The notes under the pieces were generated by a model that saw only the letters and a program-made list of their open reading frames with translations, had not been told where the DNA came from and searched no databases. Positions 53,501-62,008 of a stretch of DNA of 64,000 nucleotides are shown here, piece after piece. The position numbers and the translations under genes are program-made. The DNA is taken from the NCBI RefSeq assembly GCF_036021035.1, contig NZ_CP107930.1, forward strand, positions 4,798,006 through 4,862,005. The letters are read 5' to 3'. Source of the DNA: Kineococcus sp. NBC_00420 (GTDB lineage Bacteria > Actinomycetota > Actinomycetes > Actinomycetales > Kineococcaceae). Numbering within the stretch: the first letter of the stretch is position 1; each line of letters begins with the position of its first letter.

Positions 53501-54532
53501 CCGGTGGGGCGGGCCGGCGACGCCGCCCCCCGACGGGGCCGCACCACCCGCCGCGACCTGCTGCTGCAGGTCGCCGAACTCGACCGCTGGAGCCGCTCGC
53601 TCACCGGGACCACCACCACGCGCGCCCGCAGGACCGCCCCGCGCAGCGGCCCCCTCGACGTCCGGGCGGCTGCGGCCGCGCAGTCCCGGGCCGCCCGGCC
53701 CGTCGACGACTCCGCCCGCACCGTCCAGCTCGCCCTCGACCTCGGGGACGCCCCCGAGGAGGTCGCGCTCAGCGGGTTGCCCGAGATGACCGGGGCCGAA
53801 CGGGTCCGGGCGGAACTCGACGTCCTCGGCCTCGACGTCAGTGCGCACGTCGTCGACTTCTACGCACCGCTGCTGCGGGCGCTGCAGGTCACCCCGGCCC
53901 GTGATCTGCGGTCGCGGCGCAACGCCGCCGAACTGCTCGTCGCCGGGGTGAAGGTCGCCACCCAGACCCCGCCGGTCCGCTCCGGGCGGCGTGTCGTCTT
54001 CCTCACCCTCGACGACACCACCGGCCCCCTCGACGCGACCTTCTTCGAGGACGCGCAGGGTCCCTACGCCGCGACGGTCTTCCACTCCTGGTTGCTCGTG
54101 GTGCGGGGGGTGCTGCGCCGCACCGGCCCGCGCGGGGTCTCGTTGCGCGCCACCGGCGCCTGGGAACTGCCCGCGTTGTGGGACGCCTGGACCGAGGGCG
54201 GGATCGAGGTCGTGCGCGACCTCATCACCAGCGCCCCGAACCCCGAGTACTCCCGCGCAGCGACCGTCGGCGCCGCCGCCAGTCGTTCCTCCCGCCCGGT
54301 GATGACCCCGGCCCCGCACGCCGAGGAGCACGGTTCCGCCGGGGGGATGGGCACCCGACGCGTGCTGGTGCACGCCAGCGGGTTCCGCCAGTCGCCCTAC
54401 GCCGACCTGAGACCGGCGGGCGAGGACACCCGCAACTCCCGGTCCATCGGCCGGGCCGCGGCTCCCGAGGAGGACCGGGAGGAGCCCCCGCGCAAGCTGT
54501 GGCACTCCAGCCAGGGCAGTTCGGGGTGGTGA
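50573..54532 (+). CDS. dnaE2: DNA polymerase III alpha subunit, error-prone DnaE2 type
   Basis: C-family polymerase of 1319 residues used for translesion synthesis. The PHP domain begins THLHVASGYSLRYGTSTP, a DnaE2-like opening; the palm has RGSGAGSLVNHLLGI and PDIDLD (459-464, catalytic Asp460 and Asp462), followed by finger segments (TLGCFQIESPGQREL, FRPGPVKSDMVNPF, VVVFHEQVIEL) and FGFCKAHAAAFA. The C-terminal part has the helix-hairpin region and an OB fold (VFLTLDDTTGPLDATFFED). The product is longer than typical DnaE2 because of extra residues in PHP and a charged linker at about 990-1060. ATG 50573 is chosen by fit to the family N-terminus. Missing from this locus are imuA and imuB. 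Confidence 0.9.
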   Translation: MRTTATSNSPFTHLHVASGYSLRYGTSTPTALVTRAAELDMATLALTDRDGLYGAVKFVRACSEAGITPALGVDLATAPSGLVDGLPAWADPSVAVRRTTSGNPTRGGAVVDPRLPRVTVLALGADGAGAARGWAGLCRLVSETHLGGVRGAPISSLELVAANAVDTSGRPALVVLLGPGSELGRAVLARRDDLARSVLQRWRDRLPVGSLHVEVVCHHAPPGTAGSVEHAARMLGLAHEVGVPVVLTAAVRSAGTDGAPTADLLDAIRRLVPLGTRHLDRTTGQGHLLPTADMVRTAADVARAAGDLGWAAELLNATTTLAERLCLDPATDLGIGAHHLPDREALGLAPDVEAIAVLRRRSEAGISRRYPGADLKLEATVRRRLDEELDIIGKVGFASYFLTVADVCDLTRSLHVRVAARGSGAGSLVNHLLGISDVEPLEHGLLMERFLNPRRGQLPDIDLDVESARREDVYEAILDRFGGERVTCVSMMDSYRVRHAVRDVGAALGLPPGEVDAIATAFPHLRARDARNAIAELPELRRSGLGEERLDVFFDLVERLDGLPRHIALHPCGVVLSNPTLLDRTPVEASWKGFPMSQFDKDDVEDMGLLKLDVLGIRMQSAMAYAVQEVARVEDVTLNLDDREQVPLDDPATYKLIQSTRTLGCFQIESPGQRELVGKFAPATFHDVIVDISLFRPGPVKSDMVNPFLRARQGWTQPEYLDDRLRHVLEQTYGVVVFHEQVIELIQATTGHDLAVSDEYRRHLGTRAGQEEMEPQFKRLAMEHGYPEATVDRIWEVLTAFASFGFCKAHAAAFALPTYQSAWLKAHHPAAFLAGVLTHDPGMYPKRLILDDARNLGIEVLGLDVNASGDTYRIERVAVPEPRTGQSGQELLDPWLGGRGVRNADGLGEGIADGTGFGIRLSLTDVKGISGAEVTRIVAGRPYRSLADLWQRARPTRLIAERLVLAGALDSLHGMRPVGRAGDAAPRRGRTTRRDLLLQVAELDRWSRSLTGTTTTRARRTAPRSGPLDVRAAAAAQSRAARPVDDSARTVQLALDLGDAPEEVALSGLPEMTGAERVRAELDVLGLDVSAHVVDFYAPLLRALQVTPARDLRSRRNAAELLVAGVKVATQTPPVRSGRRVVFLTLDDTTGPLDATFFEDAQGPYAATVFHSWLLVVRGVLRRTGPRGVSLRATGAWELPALWDAWTEGGIEVVRDLITSAPNPEYSRAATVGAAASRSSRPVMTPAPHAEEHGSAGGMGTRRVLVHASGFRQSPYADLRPAGEDTRNSRSIGRAAAPEEDREEPPRKLWHSSQGSSGW

Positions 54533-54568
54533 CCGGGATGGCGGACGGGCACGGCGGTACGGGGTGTC

Positions 54569-54574
54569 TAGGGT
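54569..54574 (+). promoter_or_regulatory. Possible -10 box before the methyltransferase gene
   Basis: TAGGGT, about 50 bases before the GTG start, in the short gap after dnaE2. Confidence 0.4.
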
Positions 54575-54623
54575 GGGGAGGCGCAGCACCGACCGGACGA
54601 ACCGCACGACCCTGGAGGAACGA

Positions 54624-55373
54624 GTGGCGAAGGAACGGGGCCGTCCCCGCACGTCGACGGTCCTCTGGGAAGGGGTCGCACGCCTGCTCGAGGCGGCCGC
54701 GGGGTCCGGAGGCTCGGGCAGCGCTGAACTCACCGTCGTCGACCTCGGTGGCGGCACCGGCGGGCTCGCCGTGCGGGTCGCCGCGCTGGGTCACCGGGTC
54801 GTCGTCGTCGACCCCTCGCCCGACGCCCTCGCCGCGCTGGAGCGCCGCACCGTCGAGGCGGGGTTGTCGGACCGGGTCCGTTCCCTGCAGGGCGACGCGT
54901 CCGACCTCGCCGCCGTCCTCGAACCCGGCAGCGTCGACGTCCTGCTCTGCCACGGAGTCCTCGAGGTCGTGGACGACCCGGCCGCCGCGCTCCGGGCCGC
55001 GCACACGGTCCTGCGCCCCGGGGGCCGGCTCAGCCTGCTCGTCGCGCAGTGGCCGGCGACCGTCCTGTCCCGCGTCCTCGCGGGTCACCTCGACCAGGCG
55101 CTGCACGTTCTCTCCGACCCCGACCACCGCTGGAGCGGGCACGACCCGCTGCGCCGACGCTTCGACCGCGCCTCGGCGACGGCCCTGGCCGAGGCGGTCG
55201 GGTTCGACGTCACCGCGGTGGAGGGAACCCGGACCTTCAGCGACGTCGTGCCCTCGGCCGGCACCGGGTCCGACGACGCCCTCGCCCTCCTGCGCGAGCT
55301 GGAGTCGCGGGCCTCGGCCTCACCGGAGCTGCTCGGTCTCGCCGGCCACCTGCACCTGCACGCGACCCGCTGA
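54624..55373 (+). CDS. SAM-dependent methyltransferase (class I)
   Basis: A 249-residue Rossmann-fold methyltransferase. Motif I is VVDLGGGTGGLAVRVA, the acidic residue after strand 2 is in VVVVDPSPDA, and LLCHGVLEVVDDP is motif IV-like. GTG at 54624 follows GGAGG by five bases. It resembles SmtA/CmoA-like enzymes in general layout but its substrate is not apparent. It lies between dnaE2 and dinB, an arrangement that could be incidental or part of the repair block. Confidence 0.85.
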   Translation: MAKERGRPRTSTVLWEGVARLLEAAAGSGGSGSAELTVVDLGGGTGGLAVRVAALGHRVVVVDPSPDALAALERRTVEAGLSDRVRSLQGDASDLAAVLEPGSVDVLLCHGVLEVVDDPAAALRAAHTVLRPGGRLSLLVAQWPATVLSRVLAGHLDQALHVLSDPDHRWSGHDPLRRRFDRASATALAEAVGFDVTAVEGTRTFSDVVPSAGTGSDDALALLRELESRASASPELLGLAGHLHLHATR

Positions 55374-55400
55374 ACTGCTCCCTCCCACGGGGAGGGGGCG

Positions 55401-56627
55401 GTGAGCCGCCGGCAGCTGCGGCGTCCCAGCGCGCCCGGTGGCTGGGGACTGGAGGACGACGACTCCGGCTGCACGGTGCTGCACGTCGACATGGACGCCT
55501 TCTACGCCTCCGTCGAACTGCTGCGCCGTCCCGACCTGGTCGGCACCCCGGTCATCGTCGGCGGCGGCAGCCGCGGGGTGGTGCTGTCCGCGACCTACGA
55601 GGCCCGCCGCTACGGAGTGCACGCCGCCATGCCCATGGCCCGCGCCCGGCGGTTGTGCCCGAGCGCCACCGTCCTGCTCCCGCACCACGAGGACTACTCC
55701 CGGATCTCCGCGGGGGTCATGGAGGTGTTCCGGTCGGTCACCCCGCTCGTCGAACCGCTCAGCCTCGACGAGGCCTTCCTCGACGTCTCCGGTGCGCTCC
55801 GCCGCCTCGGCCGCCCGGCCCAGATCGGCGCGGCCCTGCGTGACCGGATCGCCGACGAGCAGGGCATCACCTGCTCCGTCGGGGTCGCCTCGACGAAGTT
55901 CGTGGCCAAGCTCGCCTCCGGTGGGGCCAAACCCGACGGCCTGCTGGTCGTCCCGCACGCCCAGACGGTCGCCTTCCTGCACGCGCTGCCCGTCTCGGCG
56001 TTGTGGGGGGTGGGGGAGCGCACCGAGGAGGCGCTGGCCCGGCTCGGCCTGCGGACCGTCGCCGACATCGCCCACACCCCGGAGTCGACCCTGGTGCGGG
56101 GGTTGGGGGAGGCCACCGGCAAGCACCTGCACGCCCTGGCCTGGGGCCGCGACGGACGTCGGGTCGTGGCGGCCGCTCCCGAACGCAGCATCGGTTCCGA
56201 GGAGACGTTCTCCCGCGACGTCGACGACCCCCGGGTGGTGCACCGCGAACTGCTGCGGCTGGCCGAGCGGACCGCCTCGCGCGCCCGGGCCGCGGGGATG
56301 GCCGGACGCACGGTCGTCCTCAAGGTCCGCTTCGCCGACTTCACGACGATCACCCGGTCCCGCACCCTGCGCGAACGCACCGACGTCACCCGGGAGATCC
56401 ACACGACCGCCCGTGACCTCTTCGACGCCCTCGCCCTGGACCGCGCCCGGTTGCGCCTGGTCGGGGTCCGGCTGGAAGGGCTGGCCGACGCCGCGACCCA
56501 GCCGCGCCAGCTGGTCCTCGGGGAACGGGCCCACGGGTGGCGCGACGCCGACGGGGCGGTCGACCAGGCGGGTGCCCGCTTCGGAGCCGGGAGTGTGAGA
56601 CCCGCCACTCTCCTCACCCCCCGGTGA
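55401..56627 (+). CDS. dinB: DNA polymerase IV, Y family
   Basis: Translesion polymerase of 408 residues. Catalytic acidic residues lie in HVDMDAFYASVE (Asp30) and SLDEAFLD (Asp123, Glu124). The helix-hairpin-helix and little-finger domains follow; QPRQLVLGERA near the C-terminus may act as a weak sliding-clamp-binding peptide. GTG at 55401 follows GGGGAGGGGG. No SOS box is seen directly upstream. It is probably functionally linked to dnaE2, 870 bp upstream. Confidence 0.93.
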   Translation: MSRRQLRRPSAPGGWGLEDDDSGCTVLHVDMDAFYASVELLRRPDLVGTPVIVGGGSRGVVLSATYEARRYGVHAAMPMARARRLCPSATVLLPHHEDYSRISAGVMEVFRSVTPLVEPLSLDEAFLDVSGALRRLGRPAQIGAALRDRIADEQGITCSVGVASTKFVAKLASGGAKPDGLLVVPHAQTVAFLHALPVSALWGVGERTEEALARLGLRTVADIAHTPESTLVRGLGEATGKHLHALAWGRDGRRVVAAAPERSIGSEETFSRDVDDPRVVHRELLRLAERTASRARAAGMAGRTVVLKVRFADFTTITRSRTLRERTDVTREIHTTARDLFDALALDRARLRLVGVRLEGLADAATQPRQLVLGERAHGWRDADGAVDQAGARFGAGSVRPATLLTPR

Positions 56628-56809
56628 TCGCCCGACCCGGGGGAGCGTTTCCGGTGGCCATCCGGCACACTCGTCTGACCTGCGGTGGAACCGACTGCAG
56701 AGCTGCGTCGTTCATCCGGCAGAGGTACGAGACACGCCAACAGCACCACGGCACGACGGTCGGTACGCGACGATGTGGTAAGCCGAGTTTCGTCCGCAGC
56801 CGCGGGGAC

Positions 56810-56815
56810 ATATCC
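56810..56815 (+). promoter_or_regulatory. Probable -10 box of the DUF3040 gene
   Basis: TATCCT, with TTTCGT 17 bases upstream as a possible -35, about 35 bases before the GTG. Confidence 0.45.
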
Positions 56816-56849
56816 TTGAAGCTCAACGTGCGCACGCCAGGAGGTACAG

Positions 56850-57245
56850 GTGCCGCTCTCGGAACATGAGCAGCGTCTGCTCGAGCAGATGGAACGTGCG
56901 CTGTCCGCGGACGATCCCAAGTTCGCCAACGCCATGAAAGGTTCTCGTCACGGACGCGCCGCCAAGCGGCGCCTCTTCATCGGCATCGCTGCCGTCGTGG
57001 TGGGTCTCGTGCTCCTCATCATCGGGGCCAGCATGAGTCTGATCTGGCTGGGAGCAGGCGGTTTCATCGTCATGCTCGCCGGCACGATCTGGGCCTTCTC
57101 GCCGGCTCGGGGAACGTCGGGGACCGCCGCCGGACAGCCTCCCGCGAGTGGCCCACGCCCGACGCGACCGGCCAAGTCGCGGAAGAGCGGGTCCTTCATG
57201 GAACGCCTCGAGCAACGGTGGGACCGCCGACGCGGTCAGTGGTGA
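56850..57245 (+). CDS. DUF3040 membrane protein
   Basis: A 131-residue actinobacterial protein with the DUF3040 opening PLSEHEQRLLEQMERAL, then ADDPKFA, two membrane helices (about 42-62 and 64-85) and a basic tail (RPAKSRKSG, RWDRRR). GTG at 56850 has AGGAGG six bases upstream. Members are common near mraZ in actinobacteria; the function is unknown. Confidence 0.9.
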   Translation: MPLSEHEQRLLEQMERALSADDPKFANAMKGSRHGRAAKRRLFIGIAAVVVGLVLLIIGASMSLIWLGAGGFIVMLAGTIWAFSPARGTSGTAAGQPPASGPRPTRPAKSRKSGSFMERLEQRWDRRRGQW

Positions 57246-57251
57246 TCCACG

Positions 57252-57276
57252 CCGCACCGGACCCGGTCCGGTGCGG
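57252..57276 (+). terminator. Terminator hairpin after the DUF3040 gene
   Basis: CCGCACCGGA and its complement separated by five bases, 7 bases after the stop codon. Confidence 0.65.
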
Positions 57277-57293
57277 ACCACACGCAGAACACC

Positions 57294-57330
57294 AGGACGG
57301 GCGCCGCGAGATCCTCGCGGCGCCCGTCCT
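57294..57330. terminator. Strong bidirectional terminator before the transglutaminase gene end
   Basis: 17-bp perfect arms (57294-57310 and 57314-57330, left arm AGGACGGGCGCCGCGAG) with a 3-base loop, between convergent genes. Confidence 0.85.
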
Positions 57331-57358
57331 CGTCGTACCCCGGTGAGTCGGGGACCGG

Positions 57359-59659
57359 TCAGTCCCGGTCCCACCACGCCAGCAGCCGACGCACCCCGGC
57401 CATCGGGAACAGCCGCGCCCGCCACCGCTGCCACCGCGACCGGCTCGCCGCCACGGTGTCGACCACGACGTCGACCTGGGCGCGGACCAGGCGCCCGGTC
57501 TGGGCCGCCGTGCGCGACTCCACCAGCACCGAACCCGCCGCGGTGGGCCGGGAGCCGAAGCGGTTGCCCTCCACCGCCGCGCGCATCCGCTGGACCTCCT
57601 CCGCCGCGGGCGAGCCGGGAACGGTGAACGCCAGCAACTCCGCCGCCCGCTGACGGGGCGTCGTCGACGGGGACCAGTGCACCCCCAGGTCGTGGACCCG
57701 TTCCTCCAGCTCCGACCAGGCCGCCTCCGCCGAGGAACCGGTGTCGTGCACCCCGGCCCACCGCCGCCGCCCGGTCACCACCGCCGACACCCACGGCGTG
57801 AGGACCAGCAGCACCAGCAGCAGGGCCCCGAGGATCCACCCCCACGGCAGCGCGGCCACCCGGCCCCAGCCGGTCAGCGGCGCAGCGTCAGCCGCGCCGC
57901 TCGCGGTCGCGGTCGAGGTCGAGGAGGTCGCCGTCGGGGACGAGGCGGACGGCCCGGCGACGGGCGCCGAGGTCGAGGAGGACGGAGCCGCGGTCGGCAC
58001 CGGGGTCAGCGGCACCGTCCAGGACGGCGACCGACCGGTCCGGGTGGCGGGCGTGGGTTCGAAGCGGGTCCAGCCCACCCCCTCGAAGTACAGCTCCGGC
58101 CAGGCGTGCGCGTCCTGCGCACTGATCCGCCAGCTGCTGGTGCCGTCGTCGCCGCCGGTGGAGTTCTCCTGACCCGGTAGGAACCCGATGGCCACCCGGG
58201 CGGGGATCCCCAGCGAGCGGGCCATCACGGCCATCGCCGAGGCGAACTGCACGCAGAAGCCCGACTTCTGGGTCAGGAAGTCCACGACCGCACTCGTGCC
58301 GCCGTCGTTGGGGGCGTCCGTCGAGTAGGTGAACCCCCCGGTGGAGCGGAGCCACTGCTGCAACGCGGCGGCCTGCTCGTAGGGGTTGCTCGCACCGCCC
58401 GTGACCTGCTGGGCCGTCTGCTGCACGACCGGGGGCAGGTCCTTCGGCAGCTCGGTGTAGCGCGACTCGATGTCGCCCGGTGCCGCGGGGGCGGCCCGCA
58501 GCTGGTCCTCCGTCGGCGTCACCTCGAGGTGGTTCACCGTGTAGGAGCGGCCCCGGGTCGTCTCACCGTCGCCGACGACGTTGAGGCTGTCGGTCTCGTA
58601 GAGCCAGTCGCCGTTGATGGCGACCTTGAGGCTCGGGTACGGCAGCGGGAGGTACGTCTGGTCCAGCCCGCGCACCGAGATCGAGGTGGTGCGCACCGTC
58701 GAGGCGTCGCGCACCACCTCGGAGAGGCCCGGCGCGGGGGACAACCCGTCCTGCACCCGCTGGCTGCGGGGGATGTCCGCCCCCGTGCTCGGCGCCCAGG
58801 TCTCGCCGTCGAACACGTCGGCGGTCACGATCCGCAACGGCGCGGGATCGGGCTGGTCGGTCCGGTACGTCAGGATCGTGGCGTCCGACCGCGCGCCCAG
58901 GCTGGCCTTGAGGTTCAGGATCGGGTTGATCACCGCGATGGTGTCGCCCGGGCCCGTGTCGATGGTCAGCGGCCGTTCGTCCAGACCCGGGACCGCTGCG
59001 GGCACGGCGATCGCGGCCACGAGCGCGACGGCCGCCGTGGCGCTCGCGGTCACCCCTGCGACCGAACGGCGGGCGGACCCGGCCGGGCGCAGGAAGGCCC
59101 CGCGACGGTCGCTCGCCAGCAGCACCAGGAACGGGATGCTCGCGATGACGAAGGTGATCGCCCCCGAACCGCCGGGGGCCAGGGCCAACGGCACCGCCAT
59201 CACGACGAGCAGCGGCAAACCCGCCAGCGCGGGCCGTCGCAGGGTGACGGCGAAGAGGTCCACGGCGAGGGCCGTGAGCCCCGCACCCGTCACCAGCAGC
59301 AACCGCAGCCCCCGCAGGTCGACGGCCGGCACGCTGTAGCGACGGATGACCTGCACCCCGTCGGTGGCCAGCTGCACGAACCGGCCCGGGGTGCTGGGCG
59401 TGGGGACGACCCCGAGCAGGGTGGTGCTCCCGCCGAACAGCACGAGGAGCACCGCCAGCAGGACGAGGACCTGCACCCCGACGGCGAGCCCCCGACGACG
59501 GAACAGCCCCCGGACCAGCAACCCCGAGGCGGTCACGGCGCAGACCATCCCCAGGGCCCCGACGACCCACCCGGAGGAGACGACGAGCGGACGCAGGGTG
59601 AGGACGGCGGCGGCGCTCGCGACTCCCGCCCACAGGGCCGTACGGGCACTTCGGGTCAC
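57359..59659 (-). CDS. Transglutaminase-like membrane protein (TgpA type)
   Basis: A 766-residue protein with about six N-terminal helices, an extracellular transglutaminase-core domain and a final helix with a cytosolic tail. The papain-like triad is visible: Cys in KSGFCVQFASAMAVMARSLG, His in AQDAHAWPELYFEG and an Asp-containing stretch after it. Its GTG overlaps the DUF58 stop by four bases. The MoxR-DUF58-transglutaminase trio is common in bacteria, thought to link a chaperone-like ATPase to envelope protein processing; the target is unknown. Confidence 0.92.
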   Translation of the reverse strand: MTRSARTALWAGVASAAAVLTLRPLVVSSGWVVGALGMVCAVTASGLLVRGLFRRRGLAVGVQVLVLLAVLLVLFGGSTTLLGVVPTPSTPGRFVQLATDGVQVIRRYSVPAVDLRGLRLLLVTGAGLTALAVDLFAVTLRRPALAGLPLLVVMAVPLALAPGGSGAITFVIASIPFLVLLASDRRGAFLRPAGSARRSVAGVTASATAAVALVAAIAVPAAVPGLDERPLTIDTGPGDTIAVINPILNLKASLGARSDATILTYRTDQPDPAPLRIVTADVFDGETWAPSTGADIPRSQRVQDGLSPAPGLSEVVRDASTVRTTSISVRGLDQTYLPLPYPSLKVAINGDWLYETDSLNVVGDGETTRGRSYTVNHLEVTPTEDQLRAAPAAPGDIESRYTELPKDLPPVVQQTAQQVTGGASNPYEQAAALQQWLRSTGGFTYSTDAPNDGGTSAVVDFLTQKSGFCVQFASAMAVMARSLGIPARVAIGFLPGQENSTGGDDGTSSWRISAQDAHAWPELYFEGVGWTRFEPTPATRTGRSPSWTVPLTPVPTAAPSSSTSAPVAGPSASSPTATSSTSTATASGAADAAPLTGWGRVAALPWGWILGALLLVLLVLTPWVSAVVTGRRRWAGVHDTGSSAEAAWSELEERVHDLGVHWSPSTTPRQRAAELLAFTVPGSPAAEEVQRMRAAVEGNRFGSRPTAAGSVLVESRTAAQTGRLVRAQVDVVVDTVAASRSRWQRWRARLFPMAGVRRLLAWWDRD

Positions 59660-60981
59660 GGGGTGACCTCCTGGTCGGTGAGCGGGGTGGTGTCGCTGAC
59701 GCCGGCGGCCGTGCCGGAGGAGACCCCCGTCGGTACTCCCCGCGCACCGGTGCGGGTCAGCCTGGCCCAGACGTCGGAGACGGGGTCACCGGGACCGGCG
59801 AGCGCGGTGCGCCAGCCGGCCCGGGCCAGGACCAGGTGCGCACGCTGCAGACCGGCGCCGTCCTCCGACGGCCCGGGACTCGCCCAGGCCGCGGTCCGTT
59901 CCAGGATCGCCAGCGCGGGCACCCCGAGCGGGCGCGCAGCCAGCAGCGGAGCGACGTCGTCCTCGTCGACGGCACCGAGGACCGCGACCAGCAGGGTGGA
60001 CTCGGCGCGACCGAGGGCGGCGGTGGAACGCGCCAGCCCGTCCGGCGAGCCGGGCTGCAACCGGGCCAGCGAGCGCATCAACCCACGGACGGCGGAGGTG
60101 TCGTCGAGCTCGCGCGGGGGGTCGAAGGCGCCGTCGTGCAGCAGCCGGACGCGGTGCCCGCGCCGGTGCAGGTGCACGGCGGCCGAGGCGGTCAGGCTGA
60201 CCGCCCACTCCAGCGAGGAACCCGCGCCCCGGCCCGCGTGCGCCCCGGCCCGGCTGTCCAGCAGCAGCACCACGTCGGGGCGGCCCGGGTGCTCGTCGGA
60301 ACGCACCATGACCGACCCGCGACGAGCGGTGGAGCGCCAGTGCACCCGACGCAGGTCGTCGCCGACGCGGTACTCCCGGATCGACAAGTCGTCGGGGGAG
60401 GCGGCCGCCGAGGCGCTCGCGGACGAACCGCGGGCTCCACCCAGCTCGCCGAGGGTGAGGTCGGCCAGCGGGTGGACGCGGGGCAGGACGTCGAGGGTGA
60501 CGCTCTCACCGACGGTCCGGCTGGCCGTCACGAGCCCGAACACGTCACGGGCGATCAACGTCGCCGGTCCGAGGGGGTAGGACCCCCGGACCTCAGCCCT
60601 CACCGTGTACTCGAGGTCGAGGGTCTGGCCCTCCCTGAGGCGCGGCACGGCGAGGCGCGCCGTCCCACCGAGCGTCAGTGGAGCCTGGTCCTCGACCACG
60701 AGGCGCACGCCGGACCGCGACCGGCCGAGGACGGTCAACCGCACGGTGCTGGAGACCCCGGCCTCGACCAGTTCGGACTTCGACCTCGCCACGAGGTCGA
60801 GGGTTCTCGCGCTGCGCACCGACGACCAGCCGGCGACGACGAGGAGCACCGCCAGCAGGACCCCCACCCGCAGGATGTCGCGCTGCCCCAGCACGGGGGC
60901 GCCGATCAGCAGCACCACCGCGACGCCGGCGAAGGACCACCCCCGCGCGGTCGGGCGCAGACGAACCGGACCCTGGTTCAC
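59656..60981 (-). CDS. DUF58-domain protein
   Basis: A 441-residue protein with two N-terminal membrane helices (about 12-28 and 33-50), a beta-rich middle and a C-terminal von Willebrand A-like region with the DUF58 signature REYRVGDDLRRVHWRSTARRG and VVLLLDSRAG. It probably works with the neighbouring MoxR ATPase. The start is GTG at 60981, seven bases after the moxR stop. Confidence 0.92.
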   Translation of the reverse strand: MNQGPVRLRPTARGWSFAGVAVVLLIGAPVLGQRDILRVGVLLAVLLVVAGWSSVRSARTLDLVARSKSELVEAGVSSTVRLTVLGRSRSGVRLVVEDQAPLTLGGTARLAVPRLREGQTLDLEYTVRAEVRGSYPLGPATLIARDVFGLVTASRTVGESVTLDVLPRVHPLADLTLGELGGARGSSASASAAASPDDLSIREYRVGDDLRRVHWRSTARRGSVMVRSDEHPGRPDVVLLLDSRAGAHAGRGAGSSLEWAVSLTASAAVHLHRRGHRVRLLHDGAFDPPRELDDTSAVRGLMRSLARLQPGSPDGLARSTAALGRAESTLLVAVLGAVDEDDVAPLLAARPLGVPALAILERTAAWASPGPSEDGAGLQRAHLVLARAGWRTALAGPGDPVSDVWARLTRTGARGVPTGVSSGTAAGVSDTTPLTDQEVTP

Positions 60982-60988
60982 CGTGCGC

Positions 60989-62008
60989 TCACCGCGGCGA
61001 GGGGAGGGCCGTCGTGCGCAGGACGTCGGTGACCACGTCGGACCCGTCCCGGCCGGCGAGCAGAGCGTCCGCGGTCAGCAGCAGGCGGTGGGAGACGACG
61101 GGGACCGCGAGGGCCTGGACGTCGTCGGGCAGGACGTGGTCACGCCCTTCGAGCGCAGCCCGGGAGCGGGCCGCCCGCAGCAGGTGCAGGGCGGCGCGGG
61201 GCGAGGCACCCAGACGCAGGTCCGGGTGCACCCGCGTGCGCCGCACCAGGTCCACGACGTACTGCTTGAGCGCCTCGGCGGCGTGCACGCTGCGGACGGC
61301 CCGGGCGAGGAGCCGGACCTCGGCGACGTCCACGACGGGGCTCACGGCGTCCAGCGGGGCCGCTCCGCCGTGCTCGTTGAGCATGGTCAGTTCCGCGTCG
61401 GCCGAGGGGTAGCCCATCGAGATCCGGGCCATGAACCGGTCGCGCTGCGCCTCGGGCAGCGGGTAGGTGCCGTCCATCTCCACCGGGTTCTGGGTGGCGA
61501 AGACGATGAAGGGCCGGTCCAGCTTCCAGGTGGTGCCGTCCACGGTCACCTGGCCCTCCTCCATGCACTCCAGCAACGCCGACTGGGTCTTGGGCGAGGC
61601 GCGGTTGATCTCGTCGCCGATGACGACGTTGGCGAACACCGCGCCCGGGCGGAACTCGAAGGCAGCGCGCTCCTGGTTCCAGATGCTCGACCCGGTGACG
61701 TCGCTGGGAAGCAGGTCGGGGGTGAACTGGATGCGGCGGACCGTGCCGTCCACGGCCCGGGCGAGGGTCTTGGCGAGCATCGTCTTGCCGACCCCGGGCA
61801 CGTCCTCGACGAGCAGGTGCCCCTCGGCGAACAGGACGGTCAGCGCGAGGCGGACCGTCTCGTCCTTGCCCTGGATGACCCGGTCCACGGTCGTCGCCAG
61901 CGCGTCGGCGGTGCCGCGCAGGCGTTCCAGGGCCGCGGGGAGCTCTCGGGGGTCGAGGGCGAGGGGCTCGCCGGAGTGGCTGCCCGGGAGTGCGCTCGTC
62001 GTGGTCAC
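60989..62008 (-). CDS. MoxR-family AAA+ ATPase
   Basis: A 339-residue chaperone-like ATPase with Walker A (EDVPGVGKT, 69-76), Walker B (VVIGDEINRA), sensor 1 (FATQNPVEMDGTYPLPEAQRDRF) and a C-terminal lid. MoxR proteins help mature vWA-domain partners, here the DUF58 protein. The GTG start follows a GACGAGACGAGG leader. It heads a three-gene operon divergent from mraZ. Confidence 0.93.
   Translation of the reverse strand: MTTTSALPGSHSGEPLALDPRELPAALERLRGTADALATTVDRVIQGKDETVRLALTVLFAEGHLLVEDVPGVGKTMLAKTLARAVDGTVRRIQFTPDLLPSDVTGSSIWNQERAAFEFRPGAVFANVVIGDEINRASPKTQSALLECMEEGQVTVDGTTWKLDRPFIVFATQNPVEMDGTYPLPEAQRDRFMARISMGYPSADAELTMLNEHGGAAPLDAVSPVVDVAEVRLLARAVRSVHAAEALKQYVVDLVRRTRVHPDLRLGASPRAALHLLRAARSRAALEGRDHVLPDDVQALAVPVVSHRLLLTADALLAGRDGSDVVTDVLRTTALPSPR

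Noticed and set aside
50450-54757. A 1435-codon open frame on the minus strand opposite dnaE2
   Set aside because: It is the antisense shadow of a very GC-rich gene. The translation is Gly/Arg/Asp/Val-rich low complexity with no domain, while the plus strand has full polymerase motifs.
56628-56849. Gap before the DUF3040 gene as a small RNA or tRNA gene
   Set aside because: No cloverleaf, CCA end or strong terminator could be found; only a promoter-like element is seen.
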